This document shows positions 1 to 6,880 of a stretch of DNA of 11,290 nucleotides, in pieces; the stretch's first letter is position 1, and every line of letters begins with the position of its first letter. The notes under the pieces are model-generated. The model saw only the letters and a program-made list of their open reading frames with translations, ran no database searches and had not been told where the DNA came from. Source of the DNA: a bacterium (GTDB lineage: Bacteria > CG03); contig VMTI01000030.1 of assembly GCA_013791675.1 (NCBI GenBank), positions 1 through 11,290 of the forward strand, given 5' to 3'. The position numbers and the translations under genes are program-made.

Positions 1-2199
1 GTCCATTTTTACGAGACATTCCTCGCCGCTTATGACTCAAAACTCAGACAATCCCGCGGCGTTTATTATACGCCGGAACCCGTAGTCTCATTCATTGTCC
101 GTTCTCTTGACAGCATTCTCAAGAAGAGCTTCAGAAGGACGCAGGGGCTTGCGGATTCAAAAACCCATATTCTTGACCCCGCTTGCGGCACCGGAACATT
201 CCTGTACTCCGTAATAAAACTGATTTATGACAAGATGGAAAAGGCCGGACAGAAGGGAGTATGGAACGAATATGTCGATGAGCATCTTCTGAAAAGAGTA
301 TTCGGGTTTGAGCTTCTTATGGCGCCTTATACGGTCGCTCACCTGAAACTCGGACTCCTCCTGCAGGAAACAGGCTACAAATTTGATTCGGACCAGCGTC
401 TCGGGATATACCTTACTAACACTTTAAGCGAAGCGGAACACAAAGACCTGCCGCTTTTCGCCCAGTTCATCGCCGAAGAATCCGCCCAGGCGGCAAGAGT
501 AAAAAACGAAGTGCCGATAATGGTAATCCTCGGCAATCCCCCGTATTCGGGTATATCCGCAAATATCGGAGAATGGATAACAAAATTAATAGACGATTAT
601 AAATTCATTGACGGTAAACCTTTAAACGAGAGAAAACTCTGGCTGCAGGACGATTATGTGAAGTTCATCCGCTTTGCCCAGTGGAAGATTGACAGGACGA
701 GTCAGGGTGTCGTGGGGATGATAACAAACCACGCCTATCTTGATAATCCAACATTCCGCGGAATGAGACAGTCATTGCTTAATACTTATTCTGAAATATA
801 CATTCTTAACCTGCACGGCAACGCGAAGAAAAAGGAGAAATGCCCCGACGGTTCAAAAGACGAAAATGTCTTTGACATACAGCAGGGCGTTGCAATAAGT
901 TTATTTGTAAAGAAACAGAAATCTGAGGGCCAGGCAAAAGTGTATTATGCTGATTTATGGGGAACAAGGGATAGTAAATATAAAAATCTTTCAGAAGACG
1001 ATATTAATAAAACAAACTATAAAGAACTTAGCCCCGATACGCCCTATTACTTTTTTATTCCAAGGAACGAAGAAGGCAGAAGTGAATACGAAAAATACTG
1101 GAAAATTACAGATATTTTTCCGGTAAACTGCACTGGCATTGTTACTGCGCGAGATAAATTCGTAATTGATTTTGAAAAAGACCCATTAAAAGAAAGAATA
1201 GAATGTTTCAGAGACAAAACTTTCAGTGATGTAGAAATAAAAGAAAAGTTTAAATTATCGGAAAATTATGCGTGGAGAGTATCAAAAGCGCGAGCAGACT
1301 TAACAAGTGTTGAAAACTGGAGAGATTATTTTGATAAATTGCTGTATCGACCTTTTGACACAAGAAATATTTATTATCATCCAACAGTTGTTTGGAGAGT
1401 AAGAGAAAAAGTCATGCGACATATGATTTTTGGGAATAATGTTGCATTTTACTTATGTCGTCAATTATCGGGCAATATTTGGCGGCACATTTTAGCAACA
1501 AATAATATTACAGATGACTGTTATGTATCAAATAAAACAAAAGAAAGAGGATATATTTTTCCACTGTATCTTTATCCCGACGAGAAACAGAAAGAAACGG
1601 AATTGAAACGTCAGCCGAATATAAAGCCAGAGTTTATAAAAGAGGTCAGCGAAAAATTAAAACTTGAATTTATTTCAGACGGCCAGGGGGATTTGAAAAA
1701 GACGTTCGGGCCTGAAGATATTTTTTACTACATCTACGCTGTTTTTCATTCGCCGGAATACAGAAAAAGATATGCCGAATTTTTGAAAATAGATTTTCCC
1801 CGTGTGCCTTTGACTTCCGACAGAGAACTTTTCAGGAAACTCGCTGAAAAAGGGAAGGAACTTGTCTCACTTCACCTGATGGAATCACTAGTACTGGAAA
1901 AACTCATTACAAGATTTCCGATTCCCGGAAAAAACGAAGTCGTGAAAGTAAATTATGTTGAAGCGGAAAAAAGAATTTATATCAACAAAGACCAGTATTT
2001 TGAAGGAATAGAATACGGTGTTTGGAATTTCCACATTGGCGGCTATCAGGTTTTAGATAAATGGCTGAAAAGCAGAAAAGGGCGTCTCCTCACATTTGAC
2101 GAAGTCCTGCACTGGCAGAAAATCGTAGTCGTGCTGAAAGAAACCGCCATCCTCATGACCGAAATCGACCAAACCATCCCCCAATGGCCGATTAAATGA
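1..2199 (+). CDS. N6-adenine DNA methyltransferase / type ISP-like restriction-modification enzyme (5' truncated by window edge)
   Basis: The reading frame is open from base 1 (732 codons visible), so the ATG at 235 is internal, not the start. Near the visible N-terminus is RGVYYTPEPVVSFIV, typical of N-6 adenine methylases. SAM-binding motif I DPACGTGTF lies at visible residues 59-67 and catalytic motif IV NPPY at 179-182. Both are intact, so the enzyme should methylate adenine in DNA. The part after the methylase core, with NYAWRVSKAR near residue 422 and LLYRPFDTRNIYY near 447, resembles the C-terminal specificity region of type ISP enzymes such as LlaBIII. In such single-chain enzymes nuclease and helicase domains precede the methylase and would lie left of this window. 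Residues about 300-520 are markedly AT-rich compared with both flanks, suggesting exchange of the target-recognition part. Whether the missing N-terminus carries a nuclease cannot be seen. The methylase call is secure; the exact subtype is less so. Confidence 0.9.
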   Translation, partial: VHFYETFLAAYDSKLRQSRGVYYTPEPVVSFIVRSLDSILKKSFRRTQGLADSKTHILDPACGTGTFLYSVIKLIYDKMEKAGQKGVWNEYVDEHLLKRVFGFELLMAPYTVAHLKLGLLLQETGYKFDSDQRLGIYLTNTLSEAEHKDLPLFAQFIAEESAQAARVKNEVPIMVILGNPPYSGISANIGEWITKLIDDYKFIDGKPLNERKLWLQDDYVKFIRFAQWKIDRTSQGVVGMITNHAYLDNPTFRGMRQSLLNTYSEIYILNLHGNAKKKEKCPDGSKDENVFDIQQGVAISLFVKKQKSEGQAKVYYADLWGTRDSKYKNLSEDDINKTNYKELSPDTPYYFFIPRNEEGRSEYEKYWKITDIFPVNCTGIVTARDKFVIDFEKDPLKERIECFRDKTFSDVEIKEKFKLSENYAWRVSKARADLTSVENWRDYFDKLLYRPFDTRNIYYHPTVVWRVREKVMRHMIFGNNVAFYLCRQLSGNIWRHILATNNITDDCYVSNKTKERGYIFPLYLYPDEKQKETELKRQPNIKPEFIKEVSEKLKLEFISDGQGDLKKTFGPEDIFYYIYAVFHSPEYRKRYAEFLKIDFPRVPLTSDRELFRKLAEKGKELVSLHLMESLVLEKLITRFPIPGKNEVVKVNYVEAEKRIYINKDQYFEGIEYGVWNFHIGGYQVLDKWLKSRKGRLLTFDEVLHWQKIVVVLKETAILMTEIDQTIPQWPIK

Positions 2200-2200
2200 A

Positions 2201-2635
2201 ATGATATCACCAATCCAGATAATTGGAAGCATCTTAGCATTTGCAGGTTTTTTTGATCTGTGCTGCCGTATCAAGGACTTCTTACAGGAGTCGGTCTTTA
2301 TTTCGCTTCGTTCTCCTAATAAAGTCTTAAATTGGCAATGTGTTCAAATTGCACACGCAAGCTATGTTGCTGCAAAAAAACTCTATCGTCTAAGCAAACA
2401 ACTTCCAACAAGTTCGGATCGAGATAAATCAATCAGGTTATCCAAAGAATATGTAGAGATACGGCACCGAATATATAACAATTTGAAACATAGCGGATTT
2501 GAGCAAGAAGAATTTGTTATGCTTTGCAGAAAAGCCGATATTATCCTTGGCAAAATAACAGGAAAAACAACATTCACAATGGAAAAGTATGGAAAGTATG
2601 GGGGAAAGTATGGGGACGGTTCTCATACTTTTTAG
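2201..2635 (+). CDS. hypothetical protein with N-terminal hydrophobic helix; 3' end formed by a repeat
   Basis: This 144-residue protein is not recognised. Its ATG lies one base after the methylase stop codon, suggesting translational coupling, although no clear Shine-Dalgarno sequence precedes it. Residues about 3-20 (SPIQIIGSILAFAGFFDL) form one hydrophobic, possibly membrane-spanning segment. The rest is mostly helical and charged, with clusters such as YRLSKQLPTSSDRDKSIRL. The last about 18 residues (EKYGKYGGKYGDGSHTF) are low-complexity and encoded by an AAAGTATG repeat and hairpin, so the original C-terminus was probably replaced when the repeat was inserted. The gene is AT-rich, like the specificity segment of the methylase, and unlike the ddl operon. 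It may be an accessory or defence-associated gene acquired with the restriction gene, but nothing in the sequence proves a function. It could also be a decayed or non-expressed frame. Confidence 0.5.
   Translation: MISPIQIIGSILAFAGFFDLCCRIKDFLQESVFISLRSPNKVLNWQCVQIAHASYVAAKKLYRLSKQLPTSSDRDKSIRLSKEYVEIRHRIYNNLKHSGFEQEEFVMLCRKADIILGKITGKTTFTMEKYGKYGGKYGDGSHTF
2584..2633. repeat. REP-like palindrome preceded by tandem AAAGTATG copies
   Basis: AAAGTATG occurs directly at 2584-2591, 2593-2600 and 2605-2612. The last copy pairs perfectly with CATACTTT at 2624-2631 around the 11-base loop GGGACGGTTCT, giving an 8-bp stem followed by a T run (2629-2633). Hairpins of this shape are typical of REP-type elements spread by RAYT/IS200-like transposases. 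No such transposase is in the window, so that link is inference. The hairpin supplies the C-terminal codons and stop of the upstream frame. Its AT-rich stem and T run might also give weak transcription termination. Confidence 0.55.
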
Positions 2636-2728
2636 CAGGGATATGAAAAATATGAGATATTTGTCAGCGAGGCGGTGGAAAAAAATGGAAATGTTTTCTA
2701 TAGTCAGGGCTAAGGAGGGAGAGAAAAG

Positions 2729-3652
2729 TTGAAGGATAAAAAAACAATCAAAAAAATAGCGGTGCTCGCGGGGCTTTCAAAAAGTGAGAGAGAAATATCC
2801 CTTAAAACGGCATCAGCCGTAAACAGGGCTTTGGCCCGGCTGGGCTTTAAAAGCTGTGTCGTTGACATAGGCCGTGGAGATATTGTCTCAAAAATAAAAT
2901 CCGCCCGCGCGGATTTCTATTTTATCGCATGCCATGGGGCGGTTGGGGAAGACGGCAGGCTTCAAAGCCTGCTTGAAATAATGGGCTCCCCTTACAGCGG
3001 TTCGGGTGTTCCCGCATCCGCCGTCTGTATGAATAAAGCGCTTACAAAAACTATTTTTACCGCTGAGGGAATAAAGACGCCTCCCGGCATAAAAATTGTC
3101 AGGGGCGAAAAAAATATAATTGACAGAGTCGCGCGCCTCCTGCCGGTTGTGATAAAACCGTCTTCAGAAGGTTCTTCAGAGGGGTTGTCTATTGTTACAG
3201 GCCGCGGAGGCATAAAGAAAGCAATTGATAAAGCTTTTGCGCGCGACAATGAAATTTTGGCGGAAAAATATATCAAAGGCCGTGAGTTTACCGTCGGGTA
3301 TCTTGCGGGGAAAGTTCTTCCTGTTTTGGAAATAGTGCCGAAAAACAAATATTACGACTACGAAGCTAAATACGCGCCGGGCATGAGCCGTCACATTGTG
3401 CCGGCGGAGATTTCAGAAAAAGAGGCCTTCACTATTTCCGCCGCAACTCTTAAAATCTGCCGGGAGCTCCACGTGAGAGGAGCCGCCCGCATGGATTTCC
3501 TGCGTTCGGGGCAAGGTGTTTTTTACGCGCTTGAAATAAACACTATTCCCGGCATGACCGAAACGAGCCTCCTGCCCGAAGCCGCCGCCGCCGCGGGCAT
3601 CAGTTTTGATGAAACGGTTATGAAAATAATAGAGGATTCGCTCAAACGATGA
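2729..3652 (+). CDS. ddl: D-alanine--D-alanine ligase
   Basis: An ATP-grasp enzyme of 307 residues that joins two D-alanines in the cytoplasm for the peptidoglycan pentapeptide. Length and motifs fit the Ddl family. An N-terminal KSEREISLKTA block (18-28) corresponds to the family's SxEREVSLxSG. ACHGAVGEDGRLQSLLE (67-83) and PYSGSGVPASAVCMNKALTK (88-107) follow. The ATP-binding IKPSSEGSSEGLS is at 142-154, the omega-loop YYDYEAKY at 208-215, RMDF at 254-257 and the metal-binding EINTIPGMT at 269-277. The tyrosine-containing omega loop is that of ordinary D-Ala-D-Ala ligases, not the VanA D-lactate type. The start is TTG, 8 bases after a strong AAGGAGGGA site (2712-2720). The end overlaps the next gene by ATGA. 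This is its usual dcw-cluster position before ftsQ, but murB/murC are not upstream. Confidence 0.95.
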   Translation: MKDKKTIKKIAVLAGLSKSEREISLKTASAVNRALARLGFKSCVVDIGRGDIVSKIKSARADFYFIACHGAVGEDGRLQSLLEIMGSPYSGSGVPASAVCMNKALTKTIFTAEGIKTPPGIKIVRGEKNIIDRVARLLPVVIKPSSEGSSEGLSIVTGRGGIKKAIDKAFARDNEILAEKYIKGREFTVGYLAGKVLPVLEIVPKNKYYDYEAKYAPGMSRHIVPAEISEKEAFTISAATLKICRELHVRGAARMDFLRSGQGVFYALEINTIPGMTETSLLPEAAAAAGISFDETVMKIIEDSLKR

Positions 3653-4419
3653 AAAAACACCGCAGGAGTAAGAAAAAAACGGGGCTCGGTTTTAAGCTTA
3701 TTTTAGCGGTTTTTATTTTGTTCGCGCTGGCGACGGCCGTGCATTTTGTTTACAATTTCATCCTTAACTGGGATAAACTCAATGTCAGCAAAATAGAAAT
3801 AAAGGGAACCTCCGCGCTCAACAGCGAATATGTCAAGAAACTTGTTGATTTGAAGAAAGGCGCCAATATTTTTTCTTATAAACTGGATAAAGCGGTATTT
3901 CAGCAGGAGCAGTGGATAGAGAATGCGTGGCTCAAAAGGATTTATCCTGACAAAATTTTAGTGAAGATAAAAGAACGCGTTCCCGCAGCTATGTTTATTG
4001 AAAGCGGACGGAAATTTGTTATTACCGTTGACAACAAAGTTGTGAGAAGTATCGCTTCGGCTGAGAAAATTTATAAAATTCCCGTGTGGGGCGATTATCT
4101 TAAAACATCAGATGAGAAACGCGGTGAAATAATGGCTTTTTTAAAAGACGTGCGCACGAAGGAAAATGCATTTTACGAAGGCATAAGGTCTTTTTCAATG
4201 GACGGTGGATCTCTTAAAATAAATATGGATGATTACGCCGTTTTATTCGGAGAGCCGGTCGTGGGGCTGGTGTCGGAAAAATTGAAGTCGGTAGGAGATA
4301 TTGTGAAAGACGCCGCGGCTAAAGGACAGGAGCTTAAATATATAGATTTAAGCCCATTTACAAAAAAAATGCGAAGTGCTATTATAAAACTTCAAAAAGG
4401 AGATGAAAATAATAAATGA
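3649..4419 (+). CDS. ftsQ: cell division protein FtsQ (POTRA domain)
   Basis: A 256-residue single-pass inner-membrane divisome protein. A short basic cytoplasmic tail (MKKHRRSKKK) precedes one transmembrane helix at about residues 14-38. A POTRA domain follows at about 45-112, with NVSKIEIKGTSALNSEYV, a GANIFSYKLDKA segment and ENAWLKRIYPDKILVKIKER, the hallmark of FtsQ/DivIB. The periplasmic C-terminal part is poorly conserved, as usual. FtsQ links the FtsBL complex to the rest of the divisome. The ATG overlaps the ddl stop by 4 bases, and the gene's own stop overlaps ftsA in the same way, so the three genes should be co-translated. Order ddl-ftsQ-ftsA is the classic division-cluster order and supports the name. 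Confidence 0.93.
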   Translation: MKKHRRSKKKTGLGFKLILAVFILFALATAVHFVYNFILNWDKLNVSKIEIKGTSALNSEYVKKLVDLKKGANIFSYKLDKAVFQQEQWIENAWLKRIYPDKILVKIKERVPAAMFIESGRKFVITVDNKVVRSIASAEKIYKIPVWGDYLKTSDEKRGEIMAFLKDVRTKENAFYEGIRSFSMDGGSLKINMDDYAVLFGEPVVGLVSEKLKSVGDIVKDAAAKGQELKYIDLSPFTKKMRSAIIKLQKGDENNK

Positions 4420-5639
4420 CAGGTGAGAGTATTCACGCAGGCCTAGAAATAGGTTCGTCGCACATTAAATGTGTGATAGGCGATGTCGTCGGTGAACAGA
4501 TAAAAGTGCACGGCTATGATTCCAAGCCGTGCAGGGGCATCAAAGAGGGAATCATCATTGATATTCCCCAAACCGTTGATTCTATCAGAGAAGTGATAGA
4601 AAGCGCGGAAGACAAAGCGAAAATTAACGTTAATTATGTGAACCTCGGCGTTCACGGAATGCACATTTCCAGCGGGGATCATCATGCCGCTATCGCGGTT
4701 ATGTCGCAGGACCAGGAAGTGAGTTTCAACGAAGTGAAGCAGGTGCTTCTCGCCGCCCGCAGCAGTGTCCCTAATTCTGAGGACGAAATAATACACACTA
4801 TCCCGCTTGAATATATGGTGGATAATCAGAGGGGTATAATGAATCCCAAAGGCATGGAGGCAAAGCATCTTCAGGTGAATGTGCACAACATAATAGCCAA
4901 AGCGTCCATGCTGACGAATATTAAAAAATGCGTTGAAAAAGCTGGATTTGATATACAGAGTACGATTCTAGCTTCACTCGCGGCCGCGGAACTTGTTCTG
5001 CTTGACGACGAGAAAGCTCTCGGCTGCATTCTTATAGATATGGGCGGCAGCCTCTGCGAAGTTACTTATTTTAATAAAGGCGGCATCAGAGGGTTTTACC
5101 CTATACGCAACGGCAGTGATTATATAACCAACGACATCGCCAGAGAAATAAAATCCTCGCGTATGGAGGCATCCAGAATAAAAGAGGATTTCGGTTTTGC
5201 CACGCAGGCTCATATTCCCAAAGAAGGCAAAGTGGAGATAACCAGGATAGACGGCAGAACAAAGGACGAAGTGAGCCTTAAAGACATATCGGAGATAATA
5301 AGCGGACGGCTTGCGGATATTTTCGGCAAGACCGGCATAAAAGGAAAACTTGAGATTATGAAAATTAATCCCGACCTTGTGCCGAGCTGTATTCTGATCG
5401 GCGGCGGAGTTAAGCTTCCCGGAATGGAAGATTATGTGCGCGCGGAGCTTGGTTTTCAAACGCGGTTGGGTTATCCGGCAAACTGTATAGGCGATTCTGT
5501 CGTCGTGGATGATGTTTCATGGACATCAGTGCTGGGGCTGCTCAAATATGATATGAGCAAAGAATCTCCCACACTTGCGGGGCGTGTAAACCGCAAACGC
5601 CGTAAAGGCCTTATTGAATGGCTTAAAAATATGTTTTAA
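4416..5639 (+). CDS. ftsA: cell division protein FtsA
   Basis: A 407-residue actin-like ATPase that anchors FtsZ filaments to the membrane and recruits other divisome proteins. The phosphate-1 motif LEIGSSHIKCVIG is at 10-22. The 1C (SHS2) domain is around 85-165. Phosphate-2 IDMGGSLCEVT is at 207-217 and the adenosine motif CILIGGGVKLPGM at 325-337. The C-terminal RRKGLIEWLKNMF (395-407) is the amphipathic membrane-targeting helix expected of FtsA. Two nucleotide-pocket positions differ from consensus: LEIG for LDIG, and GGSLCE for GGGTTD, where the acidic residue is kept as Glu. The ATG overlaps the ftsQ stop by 4 bases and an AAGGAG site lies at 4397-4402. ftsZ, the normal next gene, is absent; a carbamoyltransferase gene follows after 61 bases with no terminator hairpin visible. 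Confidence 0.94.
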   Translation: MTGESIHAGLEIGSSHIKCVIGDVVGEQIKVHGYDSKPCRGIKEGIIIDIPQTVDSIREVIESAEDKAKINVNYVNLGVHGMHISSGDHHAAIAVMSQDQEVSFNEVKQVLLAARSSVPNSEDEIIHTIPLEYMVDNQRGIMNPKGMEAKHLQVNVHNIIAKASMLTNIKKCVEKAGFDIQSTILASLAAAELVLLDDEKALGCILIDMGGSLCEVTYFNKGGIRGFYPIRNGSDYITNDIAREIKSSRMEASRIKEDFGFATQAHIPKEGKVEITRIDGRTKDEVSLKDISEIISGRLADIFGKTGIKGKLEIMKINPDLVPSCILIGGGVKLPGMEDYVRAELGFQTRLGYPANCIGDSVVVDDVSWTSVLGLLKYDMSKESPTLAGRVNRKRRKGLIEWLKNMF

Positions 5640-5700
5640 GGTAATGGTTTTGGCGACAGACGAAGTTAAAATTAAGATTAAATCTTAGGAGAAAAAAGAA

Positions 5701-6777
5701 GTGAAGACGAACGGTTTTTTGGGAAGGGATTGGATTGACGCTGAGTTGGATTATACTCGTGAAGAGTGGGAAACGCTTATTGATGTGGGTTTGGAGTTAA
5801 AGCGGATGCATGCGATGAATCAGGACCAGACATACATTCTAAAAGGCAAAACATTGTACACGATGTTTTTTAATCAGTCATTGAGGACCCGAAGCACCTT
5901 TGCCGCTGGCATTCAGCAACTCGGTGGTTTTCATGTTGACCTTGAGCCGGGCAAGACGTACACACCCGCAAGAAGGGGCTTTGAAGTTCCATACAAAACA
6001 GAAAGAATCTGCGATGTTGCACAAAATTTAAGCAGGACAGGTGATGCAATTGCAATAAGAATGTATGGCGAGCCGGCGCAGTGGATTTACGGTTTTGCCA
6101 ATGCCTCAATAAAAGAATTTGCGCATTATTCAGATGTGCCTGTTATAAATATGGAATGTGACAAGTTTCATCCGACGCAGTCACTTGCGGATATGATAAC
6201 CGTAAAAGAAAAATTCGGCGGATTTAAGAAACGGAAATTTGTGATGTCGTGGGCGTATTCGGGTTCAACACATAAGCCGTATGCAGTTCCGCAGTCGCTT
6301 GTTCTTGCACCTGCGAAGATGGGTATGGATGTTGTGTTCGCAAGACCGAAGGGTTTTGAACTTGACCCGGAAGTGATTAAGAAATGTAAAGAGTTTGCGA
6401 CAGCGACGGGCGGTTCATTTGAGGAAACCGACAGTATGGAAGATGCCTTCAAAGACGCCGATGTTGTCTATCCGAAATGCTGGGGCGCCGGCGATTATTT
6501 TGCCAAAGCTGATGCGAACGGCAAGAAAATAAAAGATGAAGATCTGGACGGGATGAAAGTTTTATTTGACAAGAACACACACTGGATTTGCGATGCCAAG
6601 AAAATGAAACTTATAAAACCCAGTGGTATTTATATGCACTGCCTGCCTGCCGACAGGGATATGGAAGTTACCGATGAGGTTATTGACGGCCCGCAGTCGG
6701 TTGTCTTTGATGAAGCAGAGAATCGTCTCCACGCGCACAAAGCCATTATGGCGATGCTCATGGGCGGACGACTGTAA
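5701..6777 (+). CDS. carbamoyltransferase of the YgeW / N-acetylornithine carbamoyltransferase type, substrate unknown
   Basis: A 358-residue member of the aspartate/ornithine carbamoyltransferase family, moving a carbamoyl group between carbamoyl phosphate and an unknown amine. The carbamoyl-phosphate sites are intact: SLRTR at 60-64, HPTQ at 157-160 and HCLP at 313-316. The ornithine-specific DxxxSMG motif is missing; DVVYPKCWG stands at 254-262, as in the knotted AOTCase/YgeW group. The loop WAYSGSTHKPYAVPQS (184-199) matches the proline-containing knot loop of that group and resembles YgeW, as does CDKFHPTQ. The C-terminus (EVTDEVIDGPQSVVFDEAENRLH) is instead ornithine/acetylornithine-like. 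Function is therefore open: arginine synthesis through an acylated ornithine, or catabolism of a ureido compound. The carbamate kinase downstream favours catabolism. The start is GTG with an AGGAG site at 5687-5691. A homologue follows in tandem. Confidence 0.85.
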   Translation: MKTNGFLGRDWIDAELDYTREEWETLIDVGLELKRMHAMNQDQTYILKGKTLYTMFFNQSLRTRSTFAAGIQQLGGFHVDLEPGKTYTPARRGFEVPYKTERICDVAQNLSRTGDAIAIRMYGEPAQWIYGFANASIKEFAHYSDVPVINMECDKFHPTQSLADMITVKEKFGGFKKRKFVMSWAYSGSTHKPYAVPQSLVLAPAKMGMDVVFARPKGFELDPEVIKKCKEFATATGGSFEETDSMEDAFKDADVVYPKCWGAGDYFAKADANGKKIKDEDLDGMKVLFDKNTHWICDAKKMKLIKPSGIYMHCLPADRDMEVTDEVIDGPQSVVFDEAENRLHAHKAIMAMLMGGRL

Positions 6778-6781
6778 GAAA

Positions 6782-6864
6782 TTTCAAATTGTAATTTTGA
6801 TCCATTCGGTTTGACTCAGGGTAAATCTTGAGCTTGCCGAAGGATTGAAATTGCAGATTTAAAA
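6782..6864. repeat. long imperfect inverted repeat (hairpin) between the two carbamoyltransferase genes
   Basis: Left arm 6782-6809 pairs with right arm 6837-6864. ATCC/TTCGG (6800-6809, one bulged A at 6804) pairs with CCGAAGGAT (6837-6845). The AT-rich outer arms continue the stem for about 20 further positions, with one bulge (G6856) and one C/A mismatch. Three outer non-Watson-Crick positions (6799/6846, 6798/6847, 6792/6853) are G-T pairs, which remain paired as RNA on the plus strand. Inside, CTCAGG (6815-6820) pairs with CTTGAG (6827-6832) around GTAAAT. The inner core resembles dispersed palindromes of the TTCGG...CTCAGG...CTTGAG...CCGAA kind seen in many bacteria, so a mobile or REP-like repeat is likely. 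A regulatory RNA structure affecting the downstream gene is possible. Confidence 0.7.
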
Positions 6865-6880
6865 AAACAGGGAGAAGTAA

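Noticed and set aside
235..2199. ATG at 235 as the start of the methylase
   Set aside because: The frame is open to base 1 and the essential SAM motif DPACGTGTF lies upstream of this ATG, so it is internal.
5640..5700. Promoter between ftsA and the first carbamoyltransferase
   Set aside because: TTGGCG and TAAAAT are present but only 11 bases apart; no well-spaced pair was found, so read-through from ftsA is as likely.
6623..6814. Plus-strand 63-residue frame at the end of the first transferase
   Set aside because: It lies in another frame of a highly conserved coding region, with no ribosome site or recognisable sequence.
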